Of a stretch of DNA of 64,000 bases, positions 1-8,266 are shown piece by piece. Source of the stretch: Metaclostridioides mangenotii (lineage in GTDB: Bacteria > Bacillota > Clostridia > Peptostreptococcales > Peptostreptococcaceae); NCBI RefSeq assembly GCF_018917235.1, contig NZ_JAHLOF010000002.1, positions 186,001 to 250,000 on the forward strand, read 5' to 3'. Position numbers and translations under genes: made by a program. Every line of letters starts with the position of its first letter. Positions within the stretch are counted from its first letter, which is position 1. The notes under the pieces were generated by a model, which worked only from the letters and a program-made list of their open reading frames with translations, did no database searches and was not told where the DNA came from.

Positions 1-67
1 GTCTTAGCCTTGCTGCAGCAGATGCTCCACCTGCTACACCTCCAACAATGATAACTTTTTTATTCAT
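1..67 (-). CDS. FAD/NAD(P) oxidoreductase, N-terminus only
   Basis: Only the first 22 codons are inside the window; the gene runs off the left edge. The peptide starts MNKKVIIVGGVAGGASAAAR, a dinucleotide-binding GxGGxA-type fold of the pyridine nucleotide-disulfide oxidoreductase superfamily. The VGGVAGGASAAARLR pattern is typical of CoA-disulfide reductase, NADH oxidase and related flavoproteins. An AGAGTG ribosome binding site lies about 10 nt upstream. The gene is divergent from the exporter at 391. Which reductase it is cannot be told from this fragment. Confidence 0.8.
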   Translation of the reverse strand, partial: MNKKVIIVGGVAGGASAAARLR

Positions 68-242
68 ATATAAGCACTCTCCTAATCTTAAAATTAATAT
101 GATATAAATTTAACTTGTATAAATCTTATTTAAATCATAATTCATATGAATAAAAATTACTGTAACTTTATCACATATCCAGAAATTAGGTATAGCTATT
201 TTATATAGACGACATATAGATAATTTATTTACTTTAGAAAAC

Positions 243-271
243 TTGAACATTAAAAAGATTTCATGTATTAT
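243..271 (+). promoter_or_regulatory. Predicted sigma-A promoter of the MFS exporter
   Basis: TTGAAC at 243-248 and TATTAT at 266-271 are 17 nt apart, a good housekeeping promoter. Transcription would start near 278 and give a leader of about 110 nt before the exporter gene. Confidence 0.55.
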
Positions 272-311
272 AGTTGATAGGCAATTCGTACAGATAGTAA
301 TATTACTGATA

Positions 312-352
312 AGAGAGGCGATTCCTACCTAGGTAGGAGTGGCTTCTTTTTT
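312..352 (+). terminator. Terminator-like hairpin in the exporter leader (possible attenuator)
   Basis: A 14-base perfect palindrome CCTACCTAGGTAGG is extended by GAGGC/GGCTTC pairing and followed by a T6 run. It lies between the predicted promoter and the ribosome binding site of the exporter. No gene on this strand ends just before it, so it cannot be an ordinary 3' terminator and is better read as a conditional attenuator. The inducer is unknown. Confidence 0.55.
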
Positions 353-390
353 GCGTAGTTTTACTAAAAAAATAAAGGAGAGTGTTTTTT

Positions 391-1833
391 TTGAATAAAA
401 CAAACAAAGTCAACAATAAACTATTCCTTGCCATCTTTGCGACAGGAATTATGACATTTTGCGGTGTATTAATTGAAACCGCTATGAATGTTACATTTCC
501 ATCATTGATGGAGGAATTTAATATTTCAATATCAGATGTACAATGGGTCACTACAATATATTTACTTATTATTTCTATCATTGTCCCAATTTCGTCATTC
601 TTTAATCAAAAGTTCAATAAGAAAAAACTATTTATAACATCAAATATTATTTTTATTGCTGGTGTAATTATTGACTGTATATCTCCAACTTTCTCTATTC
701 TACTAGTTGGAAGATTATTACAAGGATTAGCGACTGGAATTGCACTTCCTCTAATGTTTAATATAATTTTAGAAGAAGCACCTCAGGAAAAAAGAGGTAC
801 TATGATGGGGTTTGGTGTACTGACAACAGCTATAGCACCCGCTATAGGACCAACTTTTGGTGGATGGCTAACTACGGAATTATCTTGGCGTTACATTTTT
901 GTCTGCCTTATGCCTTTACTACTTTTATCTTTATTCATAGGTATCTATGCCATATCATCTAAAAAGGAAAATAAAACTACTGCTACGCTTGATTTTTTAT
1001 CTGTATTTTACATTACACTTACATTTGGTGGATTACTATTTTTCTTTAGTCTTATAGGAGAAAATGGTATTTTATCATGGAAACCTTGGATATATTTAGG
1101 TTTAGGTATTCTAGGACTATTATTATTTATAAGACGCATGAAATTATCATATAAACCTTTAATTAATTTTAATGTCTTTAAAAATGTTGGATTTGATTTA
1201 TTGTTAGTGAGTTTCTTAGTTTACCAATTTCTATTATTAGGACTATCATTTATTATTCCTAACTACCTCCAAATAGTACAGTTAAAATCTGCTTCAATAT
1301 CAGGTATGTTTATGTTGCCTGGGGCAGTAATTGGTGCAATGCTTGCCCCTATTTCTGGAAGAATGCTTGATAAACTAGGTCCAAAGAAACCAATACTAAT
1401 TGGTCTGATTCTTTCGACGTTTGCTTTAGGTATAATGACTTTATTAATTAAGACTAATATACTTATATTTATTATTATTTCTCACTGTTTATTTATGATT
1501 GGAGAAGGAATAGCTTATAGTAACTTAATGACTACTGCACTAAATCAATTGCCAGCATCTCTCGAAACTGATGGTAATGCTATCTTCAATACGCTACAAC
1601 AGTTTTCAGGTGCTGTTGCGACTTCTATCATTGCAACTATTATTGCTTCATTCCAAAAAAATAGTACTACAAAAGACTATATTTTAGGTACAAAGATTGG
1701 TATACAAGTCGCTCTTATATTCTTACTAATCTTATTTGTTATTGGCCTTATCTGTTCAGTTAGATTTTTTATTAATCAACGTAAAATCACATATAATCAT
1801 GACGAGTACGAATACGATGTAGTCAACGAATAA
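391..1833 (+). CDS. DHA2-type (EmrB/QacA) MFS multidrug exporter
   Basis: This is a proton-coupled drug exporter of the major facilitator superfamily, DHA2 type (about 14 helices, usual length 470-510; here 480). Visible features are the N-terminal helix starting MTFCGVLIETAMNVTFPS, the DVQWVTTIYLL segment typical of EmrB/QacA proteins, loop GRLLQGLATGIALPL and the motif-C-like AIAPAIGPTFGGWL. The TTG at 391 is preferred over GTG at 382 because AAAGGAG at 374-380 is 10 nt before TTG but touches the GTG. The gene stands alone between an attenuator-like hairpin and a strong terminator, which suggests induction by its substrate. The substrate cannot be told. Confidence 0.9.
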   Translation: MNKTNKVNNKLFLAIFATGIMTFCGVLIETAMNVTFPSLMEEFNISISDVQWVTTIYLLIISIIVPISSFFNQKFNKKKLFITSNIIFIAGVIIDCISPTFSILLVGRLLQGLATGIALPLMFNIILEEAPQEKRGTMMGFGVLTTAIAPAIGPTFGGWLTTELSWRYIFVCLMPLLLLSLFIGIYAISSKKENKTTATLDFLSVFYITLTFGGLLFFFSLIGENGILSWKPWIYLGLGILGLLLFIRRMKLSYKPLINFNVFKNVGFDLLLVSFLVYQFLLLGLSFIIPNYLQIVQLKSASISGMFMLPGAVIGAMLAPISGRMLDKLGPKKPILIGLILSTFALGIMTLLIKTNILIFIIISHCLFMIGEGIAYSNLMTTALNQLPASLETDGNAIFNTLQQFSGAVATSIIATIIASFQKNSTTKDYILGTKIGIQVALIFLLILFVIGLICSVRFFINQRKITYNHDEYEYDVVNE

Positions 1834-1849
1834 TAATATTTATAAAAAT

Positions 1850-1882
1850 AAAAAGACCTGAATTTCAATTCAGGTCTTTTTG
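1850..1882 (+). terminator. Intrinsic terminator of the MFS gene
   Basis: A perfect stem AAAAAGACCTGAATT with its complement is followed by T5. The symmetric A/T flanks let it act in both directions, also for the small genes converging from 2255. Confidence 0.85.
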
Positions 1883-1938
1883 ATTATATAGTTATCACAT
1901 CATTCAATAAATGATACAATAAATTAATTGTTTATAGA

Positions 1939-2106
1939 CTAACAACTATCTTCTTTTATATATAATTCTAAAACACCAATATTATATAGACTTTCATCTA
2001 TAAACTCTAATCCTTTTTCATTTAAATAAACATAGAGGTTGTTTAATTCGAACTTCTCTTGTATAAACTCTAGATCATCAATTAGTTGTTCTATTGTCAT
2101 TTTCAT
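1939..2106 (-). CDS. Small protein of 55 residues, unknown function
   Basis: The frame starts MKMTIEQLIDDLEFIQEKFE and encodes an acidic, probably helical protein ending in IKEDSC. The ATG overlaps the stop codon of the upstream micro-gene (TAATG), so the two are translationally coupled. AGAGGATGA precedes the start. No family is recognised. Such coupled small acidic pairs may be antitoxin-like or regulatory proteins, but nothing here shows that. Confidence 0.55.
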   Translation of the reverse strand: MKMTIEQLIDDLEFIQEKFELNNLYVYLNEKGLEFIDESLYNIGVLELYIKEDSC

Positions 2107-2255
2107 TATTGATCATCCTCTAGTTCACTTTCAAAGAAGTTTTGTAAATCTCCAATATTTTTAAGTGCTTCATCTAAATTATGTTCAATTGTTATAAAAT
2201 GCTCTATGTCATCTATGATGTTTAGCACATCTTTTATATCTTCTTTACTAACCAA
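2106..2255 (-). CDS. Small protein of 49 residues with TTG start, unknown function
   Basis: AAAGGAGAGTG sits 8 nt before a TTG start. The protein reads MVSKEDIKDVLNIIDDIEHF and onward, is helical and strongly acidic, and ends in ELEDDQ. It is the first gene of a two-gene unit, and its stop overlaps the next start. Good Shine-Dalgarno spacing and coupling make it a real gene although it is very short. No homologue is recognised. Confidence 0.6.
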   Translation of the reverse strand: MVSKEDIKDVLNIIDDIEHFITIEHNLDEALKNIGDLQNFFESELEDDQ

Positions 2256-2459
2256 AATTAACACTCTCCTTTTTAATAGTGTTGATTTTAATCTAAATAT
2301 TATAATAGTATCTTTTACAAATTAAACTATAAAATGGGTATTTAAATTTTTGAAACGATAACCCGTCTTTATTCAAAAAAGTTTTAAAAATTTTAAAGGT
2401 ATAAATAACAATATTGTTACTGTCATTAAAAATTTATTAGTGCTAAAATAACATTGGTG

Positions 2460-2846
2460 ATGAAAGTGAAAAAAATAAAAAGAATGAATAAAAAAGTGTC
2501 AATAGCACTGTTTATTATATTAATTTTCTGTTTTGGATTTAAACTATACAGAAATAAGTATTGTGGGGATGTTTACTACACAAAGATCCAAGTTATACCA
2601 GATAAAAGAACTGAGGAAGTCTCACGTGGTAATTATAAATGCTGTTATGATTATGTAAAAAACGTATATAGCGAAACCAAGGAAATAAAAACTGTCTATT
2701 TTAAAGAACATAGTGATTATCCATTAAAATTAGGTACATATCTAAAGCTAGAAGTAAACAAAGAAAATAAAGTGATCTCTTTGAAAGAGGTAGATAAAGA
2801 CGATATTCCTCAAAAGGTATTGAAACAAATGGGATCAGAAAATTAA
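2460..2846 (+). CDS. YxeA family (DUF1093) membrane-anchored protein
   Basis: The 128-residue protein has a lysine-rich N-terminus, one hydrophobic helix (about residues 13-28, VSIALFIILIFCFGFKLY) and an outward domain with the YYTKI...YDY...L.V...VISLKEVDKDDIP pattern of the YxeA/DUF1093 family. That family is small, secreted, OB-fold-like and of unknown role. TTG, GTG and ATG stand next to each other at 2454-2462; ATG is used here, but no strong ribosome binding site decides it. It stands alone and ends at a bidirectional terminator. Confidence 0.7.
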   Translation: MKVKKIKRMNKKVSIALFIILIFCFGFKLYRNKYCGDVYYTKIQVIPDKRTEEVSRGNYKCCYDYVKNVYSETKEIKTVYFKEHSDYPLKLGTYLKLEVNKENKVISLKEVDKDDIPQKVLKQMGSEN

Positions 2847-2850
2847 GCAT

Positions 2851-2887
2851 AAAAAATGGGACTCAATAATTTGAGCCCCACTTTTTA
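2851..2887. terminator. Bidirectional terminator
   Basis: AAAAATGGG-A-CTCAA with loop TAAT and the matching TTGAG-C-CCCA TTTTT. It lies between two convergent genes and has A/T runs on both sides. Confidence 0.8.
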
Positions 2888-2922
2888 TTTTTAGTACATA
2901 TTACTAAATTGTAACTTTCTAT

Positions 2923-3975
2923 TTATTTTCCTATTGTTTTATCTAGTTGTGATAGTCTTTGAGATATCTTTACAGCTGTTTCAAATCTATCAACCCCAGC
3001 AACTCTTTCCTTATTATCTACTCCTAAGTTCTCTTCAATACTCTTAGATACAGACTTATATCCTCCACCTATTAGTATGTTCTTTATTGACCAATCACTA
3101 ATTTTTCTTTCAGTTCTCTCTGAAAGATCGTTTGGAGTTGTTAGCATTATTGGCGCTTTAAATTTAGATGCTAAACTGTTAATTGTTATACCATCAGGGA
3201 AGTCAGTACCATCTACCAAGATCAAATCATCGTGATTTCCAGTTAACTCTCTAACTTTTTCTCCAACTAATTCTGCTGTCTCATATCTGTCAGCTCCACC
3301 TATTCTACTTACATTTGATACTTCAAGATTATCTTCTATATCTTTAGATACAGAGTCATAACTTCCACCAATCGTTGTATTATTAATATTCCACTCTTTC
3401 AATGTATCTTTTGTTGATGCTACTAATTGATTCGGTTGAGTTAATAAGATCGGTGCTCTCTTTCCAGATGCTAAAGCAGAAATTGTGATTACATCTGGGA
3501 AATTTGTCCCATCTACTAATACTGCTTCTTCTAGATTTCCAGACAACGCTCTTACTTCGTCGCCTATTTTAACAGCAGTTTCGTATCTATCTTCACCTGC
3601 TATTCTTCTAACATTGAAGGCTTTGCTAAGCTTATTTTCAACATTTTCTGAAACTGAATCAACTCCACCAGATATTATAACTTCTCCAACTTTTAATCTC
3701 TTTATCTCATTCATAGTTTTTTGATCAACATAATCTTGAGATGTTAAAAGTATCGAACAATTTTTTTCATTTGCTAATACTGTAGCAGTTAAAATATCTG
3801 TATACTTTTCTCCACTAGCTAAAATAACTGTCGATTTTTTACAGTTGTTTTTCACTATTTTTTTATTTGTGCTTAAATTTCCAATTTCTGCAGCATTAAC
3901 TGTATTTGTCATAAGTAATCCACTTATAACTACTGAACCTGCCATTAAAACTGATATGTACTTTTTAATATTCAT
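2923..3975 (-). CDS. Cell-wall protein made only of three CWB2 repeats
   Basis: A 350-residue exported protein. Residues 1-28 are a signal peptide ending at VNAAE. Three tandem cell wall binding repeat 2 domains (PF04122) follow, at about 45-135, 140-235 and 240-340. Each shows a DRYETAVKIG-like boundary, a VLVDGTNFPD-type strand and an IGG.dSVS turn. In C. difficile three CWB2 modules anchor S-layer and Cwp proteins to the secondary polymer PSII. This protein has the anchor and no effector domain, so it may act as wall filler or a minimal S-layer component. A decayed copy of its 3' end lies at 18369-18440. Confidence 0.93.
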   Translation of the reverse strand: MNIKKYISVLMAGSVVISGLLMTNTVNAAEIGNLSTNKKIVKNNCKKSTVILASGEKYTDILTATVLANEKNCSILLTSQDYVDQKTMNEIKRLKVGEVIISGGVDSVSENVENKLSKAFNVRRIAGEDRYETAVKIGDEVRALSGNLEEAVLVDGTNFPDVITISALASGKRAPILLTQPNQLVASTKDTLKEWNINNTTIGGSYDSVSKDIEDNLEVSNVSRIGGADRYETAELVGEKVRELTGNHDDLILVDGTDFPDGITINSLASKFKAPIMLTTPNDLSERTERKISDWSIKNILIGGGYKSVSKSIEENLGVDNKERVAGVDRFETAVKISQRLSQLDKTIGK

Positions 3976-4244
3976 TTAAACTTTTCTCCTCCTTGATTGA
4001 TAAAAAAATTACTCAACAGATACTATTATGAAATTATTAACACCTGTTATATAATTATTTTTATATTTTCATTTAAATTTATACTAACATAAATACATTC
4101 TATTTTTCACTGTTAATATATGCTAACATTGTTATGTTTTGTTTTAATGTGTTATATCTACTAAAAATATTTGTATATAACAATTTACACTTACATGTGT
4201 GTACTTTTTTTATACTATATGTATTTAACTTATTTGCCAAAATA

Positions 4245-4270
4245 AAAAAGTCAGCATACACCGACTTTTT
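4245..4270 (-). terminator. Terminator of the amino-acid ABC operon
   Basis: AAAAAGTC...GACTTTTT hairpin that overlaps the stop codon of the ATPase gene. A near-identical hairpin with the same stop-codon overlap occurs at 7400-7427. Confidence 0.75.
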
Positions 4271-4985
4271 ATTTATAAACTTCTAAAAACTTCTGAAGTT
4301 TTTCATTATTAGTATTTAAAAACGACTCTTTATTTCCGTCAAATTCAATCTTCCCTTTATCCAGGAATACAATCCTTGTTGATACTTCAATCGCCATTTT
4401 AATATGATGTGTAACAATAATCATAGTGTAGCCATCATTAGCTAAATCTTTAATTGTTTGAAAAACCTCATGTGATAACTGAGGATCTAGTGAAGAAGTG
4501 GGTTCATCAAACAAAATAATCTCTGGATCCATAGACAATGCTCTTGCTATAGCAAGTCTTTGTTTCTGTCCACCGGATAGTTGGCTTGGATAAACATCTG
4601 CTTTATCAATTAACTTGACTTTTTTCAATAACCCTGAAGCTATTTCTTCAGAATCTTCCTTTGGTACCCTTCTAATATGCCTTAATGGCTTTATAATGTT
4701 ATCTAATACAGTATAGTGCGGAAATAGATTAAAATTTTGAAAAACCATACCTACTCTTCCTGCCACTCCTCTATAATCCCTGACTTCTTCTCCATCAAGA
4801 TAAATATTTCCCTCTTGAATTTGCTCTAATCCATTGATGCATCTAACTAGTGTACTTTTACCAGAGCCACTCGCTCCAATTAGTGAGATTACTTCTCCTT
4901 TGTTTATATCTAGTGAAACACCTTTTAATACTTCTAAATCTTTATAGCTCTTAAATATATTCTTGATAGATATTATAGGCTCCAT
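4269..4985 (-). CDS. Polar amino-acid ABC transporter ATPase (GlnQ type)
   Basis: A 238-residue ATPase that drives uptake through the permease encoded just upstream. Walker A GASGSGKST is near residue 36, signature LSGGQKQRLAIARAL near 136, Walker B IILFDEPTSSLDP near 156, and the switch histidine is in IIVTHH. Its start overlaps the permease gene by 13 nt, so the two are translationally coupled. It is the last gene of the tudS-like/binding protein/permease/ATPase unit. Confidence 0.95.
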   Translation of the reverse strand: MEPIISIKNIFKSYKDLEVLKGVSLDINKGEVISLIGASGSGKSTLVRCINGLEQIQEGNIYLDGEEVRDYRGVAGRVGMVFQNFNLFPHYTVLDNIIKPLRHIRRVPKEDSEEIASGLLKKVKLIDKADVYPSQLSGGQKQRLAIARALSMDPEIILFDEPTSSLDPQLSHEVFQTIKDLANDGYTMIIVTHHIKMAIEVSTRIVFLDKGKIEFDGNKESFLNTNNEKLQKFLEVYK

Positions 4986-5638
4986 TTAGAACTTCTCCTT
5001 TCTATTGCTCTGGACAAAATTGATATTGTATATGTCATAACAAAATAGAATACAGCAATAGTTAAGTATACTTCAAAAGGTCTAAGAGTTCTTGAATATA
5101 TTTGATTTCCAACTCTTGTAATTTCCGCTATTGATATTACAGATACTAAAGATGTTTCCTTAATTATACTTGCAAAAGAATTCATAAGTGACGGTAATGC
5201 GATTCTAAGAGCTTGCGGTAATATTATATTTATGTACATAGAAAATTTTGAGTATCCTAATACATAAGATGCCTCATATTGACCTTTATCAATAGACAAA
5301 ATTGATCCTCTTATTACCTCAGACATATACGCAGTAGCATTTAGTGACAATCCAATGATTGCAGCTGTCATGGGCTGAAAATTTAAACCAAATGCTGGCA
5401 GGCCGTAATATATCAAAAATAGCTGAACTAATAAAGGGGTACCTCTAAATATTTCAACATACGATGATAATACAAAATTTACTATTTTAGGAAGTTCATA
5501 AGTTCTCAAAAATCCTATTAATACCGATAGTATTGCGCTAATAATAAAAATAATTACTCCTAATTGTAGAGTTATCTTAGATGCCTCAAAGAACTGATGT
5601 AAATATGGTAATAGAAACTCAAAATTTAAATTATACAT
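4973..5638 (-). CDS. Polar amino-acid ABC transporter permease
   Basis: A 221-residue membrane protein of the HisM/GlnP type, with about five helices and the EAA loop EASYVLGYSKFSMYINIILP near residues 140-160. The segment YVEIFRGTPLLVQLFLIYYG is the classic signature of this family. The ATG follows directly after the stop codon of the binding protein (TAAATG). It pairs with the lipoprotein and ATPase in one operon. Confidence 0.95.
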   Translation of the reverse strand: MYNLNFEFLLPYLHQFFEASKITLQLGVIIFIISAILSVLIGFLRTYELPKIVNFVLSSYVEIFRGTPLLVQLFLIYYGLPAFGLNFQPMTAAIIGLSLNATAYMSEVIRGSILSIDKGQYEASYVLGYSKFSMYINIILPQALRIALPSLMNSFASIIKETSLVSVISIAEITRVGNQIYSRTLRPFEVYLTIAVFYFVMTYTISILSRAIERRSSKWSL

Positions 5639-6466
5639 TTATTTTATTTCCAACCATTTCTTAACACAGTCATCATAAGTACCTTTATCTTTAACAGCTT
5701 TCATAGCCTCATTTACTTTTTTTGTCAATTCATCAGCACCACCATTCATAACTACAACAAGATCACATACTTGAACTGGATCATTAACTATTTTAAAATC
5801 TTTGTTCCCATTTAATTGAGATACTGCGTATGCATAACCTACTATAACTGCATCAACTCTATCATTTTGTAAATCTAATATCGCTTCTGGAGTCCTATTA
5901 AACTTTCTTATTTCTTTAACCTTGATTCCTTTTTTGGCTAGCTCTTCTGCTGCAACATCACTACTAGTTGACGCTTGAACTCCTATAGTTTTACCTTCTA
6001 AATCTTCCTTACTAGTAATGTCTGTATTTTTACTGTTTACTACTATGATATCGCTTAACTTATAATATGGATCGCTCATGCTTACATTATCAGATGCCTG
6101 CGTTGCCTCTTGTGGAGACATTGCAGATATTATCATGTCGTGATCTCCCTTTTGCAGTCCTGCTACTAACCCCTCCCATGGAGTATCTTTAAAAGTTACC
6201 TTTAGATCTAACTCTTCAGATAATGCCTTTGCAAAATCAACATTAAAGCCTTCAACATCTCCTTTTTTGTCTCTCATTGCAAATGGTGGGTACTCTGGAC
6301 ACATTGCAACAACCATTTCACCCTTTTTTTGTACATCAGACCAAGAAGTATCCGCTTTTTCTGGCTTTGAACTATCCTCTATATCTCCATTAGAACTACA
6401 TCCTACTGCTCCTACACATAAAATAATTGTAACGATAAATAAAAACGTTTTCCTGATATTGTTCAT
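5639..6466 (-). CDS. Amino-acid ABC transporter substrate-binding lipoprotein
   Basis: A 275-residue SBP_bac_3 protein. The N-terminal signal ends in the lipobox VGCS, so it is anchored to the outer membrane face by a diacylglyceryl cysteine (about residue 23). Family signatures are PEYPPFAMRDKKGDVEGFNVD, FKDTPWEGLVAGLQKGDHD and a DLEGKTIGVQASTSSD stretch. GAGGAGG precedes the ATG. The TudS-like gene upstream suggests a sulfur-containing or otherwise modified amino acid as ligand, but this is inference only. Confidence 0.93.
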   Translation of the reverse strand: MNNIRKTFLFIVTIILCVGAVGCSSNGDIEDSSKPEKADTSWSDVQKKGEMVVAMCPEYPPFAMRDKKGDVEGFNVDFAKALSEELDLKVTFKDTPWEGLVAGLQKGDHDMIISAMSPQEATQASDNVSMSDPYYKLSDIIVVNSKNTDITSKEDLEGKTIGVQASTSSDVAAEELAKKGIKVKEIRKFNRTPEAILDLQNDRVDAVIVGYAYAVSQLNGNKDFKIVNDPVQVCDLVVVMNGGADELTKKVNEAMKAVKDKGTYDDCVKKWLEIK

Positions 6467-6502
6467 AAAATCCTCCTCTTAAAATGTAATAATTATTTCT
6501 CT

Positions 6503-7042
6503 TTAAATATTAGTACAAAATACTTTTCTTAACTTTTTAATGCTTTCTTCTGGACATTCTTCGTTTAATCCTACAAAGGTTAAGTCTAATCCAAAATTTT
6601 TTGCTCGATTCTTTATTGCTTTCATTAACATTCCAGATCCCTTTTGAGTTCTGAAATTGTCAAAGGTTATATTCTCACCTCCACAATTCCCTGTACAAGT
6701 AAGATCTACACCACATGTTGGACTTCCATCTATACCTATTACATACTTTATTTCATATCCATTTTTAGTATAGTTTCTTACCATATTGACTATATTAATG
6801 GCAATTTTATCACAGTGTTCCTCATAGAATGGATTGTCGTATTGGTCAATTGATTGTCCCCATCGTTTAATTCCCATACAAGTTAGCTCTGGACATTCCA
6901 TTTGTATGATCCCAAAATCACTATCAAGCAAATAGTCAACAATATTTCTTACACATGCAGTAGAAGTTGCTAGACCTTCAACTTTTGAATTAACATTTAA
7001 TAAACAGTGAGATACCAATACCATTTTTTTTGACCTTTTCAC
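6503..7042 (-). CDS. TudS-related putative desulfidase (CD3072 type)
   Basis: A DUF523-like protein with the conserved cysteine sets VSHCLLN near the N-terminus, ECPELTCMG in the middle and GIDGSPTCGVD further on. These match the 2-thiouracil desulfurase (TudS)/CD3072 group, which holds an Fe-S cluster on three cysteines. A GTG at 7042 is chosen: AAGGAG lies 9 nt before it, whereas the upstream ATG at 7066 has no such site. It is the first gene before an amino-acid ABC transporter, and C. difficile CD3072 is the family's namesake. It may strip sulfur from the imported compound. Confidence 0.8.
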   Translation of the reverse strand: MKRSKKMVLVSHCLLNVNSKVEGLATSTACVRNIVDYLLDSDFGIIQMECPELTCMGIKRWGQSIDQYDNPFYEEHCDKIAINIVNMVRNYTKNGYEIKYVIGIDGSPTCGVDLTCTGNCGGENITFDNFRTQKGSGMLMKAIKNRAKNFGLDLTFVGLNEECPEESIKKLRKVFCTNI

Positions 7043-7300
7043 ACGAACTCTCTCCTTTTCATACATATTTTTACAAATTCATCTATATTATACAATAGAT
7101 AATAGATTATTTATTATTCTAATTTTCTATAATTACAATGGTAAGTAATGTAAATTTCTATTCATAATTACTAAATATATTTTAAAGTTATCCACATATT
7201 CTCCTATTATTGTTATTAAGTCAATTCATTAGAACGATTATTTGCAGCCACTTATAGAATTAAACTTAGTCTCATATGTATATTCTTCTATTGTTAAAAC

Positions 7301-7335
7301 AAAAAACACATTGATGAAAGTATCAATGTGTTTTT
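7301..7335 (-). terminator. Hairpin terminator, copy 1 of a repeated family
   Basis: Stem AAACACATTGAT/ATCAATGTGTTT with A and T runs on both sides. Nearly the same sequence occurs at 9681-9716, on the other side of the agr genes, and a related one at 50749-50781. Confidence 0.75.
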
Positions 7336-7399
7336 AAATCCCCTTAATTTTTTCTTTTCTATATAGGCATTAATTGATATGAATACTAATTGATTAAGT

Positions 7400-7470
7400 A
7401 AAAAAGTCAGCATACGCTGACTTTTTAATAATAAACTTCAAAATCTTTAAAAGATAGATAGCCTCTTTTG
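7400..7470 (-). pseudogene. 3' scar of a glnQ-like gene with its terminator
   Basis: The terminator AAAAAGTCAGCATACGCTGAC matches the one at 4245-4270. As there, it overlaps a stop codon, here preceded by codons for KDFEVYY compared with KFLEVYK at the end of the ATPase gene. The shared tract is only about 45 bases. It looks like the last codons of a lost paralogous ABC ATPase gene. No open gene remains, and it may now serve as the terminator of the agr operon. Confidence 0.5.
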
Positions 7471-7506
7471 AAATTGTAAAACAAAATAGCTTTTATTACA
7501 TATTTA

Positions 7507-7656
7507 TTAATAATTTTTTTTAAACTTTTCGATACCTTTTGGGACCTTTGCCTGATGCGATATAACAGTACAAGTAGTATTAGCTGACACTTTTAATGTG
7601 TTAATTGCTAAATTACATACTTTCTCTAACAAAACTGGTTTAAGATTCTTTTCCAT
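7507..7656 (-). CDS. agrD: AgrD-type cyclic peptide pheromone precursor
   Basis: A 49-residue precursor with an N-terminal amphipathic helix (MEKNLKPVLLEKVCNLAINT), a core around NTTCTVISHQ and a charged tail VPKGIEKFKKNY. This is the three-part layout of clostridial AgrD. By alignment to the C. perfringens type (TSCLWFT), Cys29 would close a five-residue thiolactone with Ser33 (C-T-V-I-S). AAGGAAGGGGTGAG stands just before the ATG. It overlaps agrB by 17 nt, as expected for coupled agrBD. It is too short for most gene finders. Confidence 0.88.
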   Translation of the reverse strand: MEKNLKPVLLEKVCNLAINTLKVSANTTCTVISHQAKVPKGIEKFKKNY

Positions 7657-8242
7657 AAACTTTGCTCACCCCTTCCTTTATAATACCTAATATTAACATT
7701 ATAAAAATCCATACAATAACAGATGATAAATACATTCCATACTCATATGTTATTGATAAATTAATACCTATAAAAGAAATTACTAATAGAATAGTACTTA
7801 AATACTTAACGATTTTTTTATATTTTTTCTTTTCTTCAATGCTTAGTGGATTATTTCTATGTTCTTGAGGGACCAAAAATGGTATTACTATGTAACTTAT
7901 AAATGCCATCACCACTATAGGCGTAGTTAGCTCTAAGCTGATTAATTTATCTATTACAAGTATATTAACTATATATATTGACAAGAAAACCAACAGACAT
8001 CTTGTATAATTTTCAGCATGAAAGCCACCTGCAAACTGTCTTATAGGACAATAGAATACTAAAAATAGCAATGTTTCAGTAAACCTATTAAATAGAGCCC
8101 CTATAATTAATATAATTATTATATTTCCTATAGTAGATATTAAAACCTCAAAAGCATATGAAAAAAGTTCATAATCATTATTTTCAATTTTTTCATTATC
8201 GACTAAATATGTTGTCATTTTATTTGCATAAGATTTTACCAT
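7640..8242 (-). CDS. agrB: AgrB accessory gene regulator peptide-processing protease
   Basis: A 200-residue integral membrane cysteine endopeptidase with about five to six helices that cleaves AgrD and helps form the thiolactone. Catalytic residues are visible: the histidine in FAGGFHAENYTRC (about residue 75) and the cysteine in YTRC about nine residues later. The family signature CPIRQFAGGFHA is intact. It lies between the AgrC-like gene and agrD. Confidence 0.95.
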   Translation of the reverse strand: MVKSYANKMTTYLVDNEKIENNDYELFSYAFEVLISTIGNIIIILIIGALFNRFTETLLFLVFYCPIRQFAGGFHAENYTRCLLVFLSIYIVNILVIDKLISLELTTPIVVMAFISYIVIPFLVPQEHRNNPLSIEEKKKYKKIVKYLSTILLVISFIGINLSITYEYGMYLSSVIVWIFIMLILGIIKEGVSKVYGKES

Positions 8243-8266
8243 TTAATCCCTCCAAATCGTTTATTT

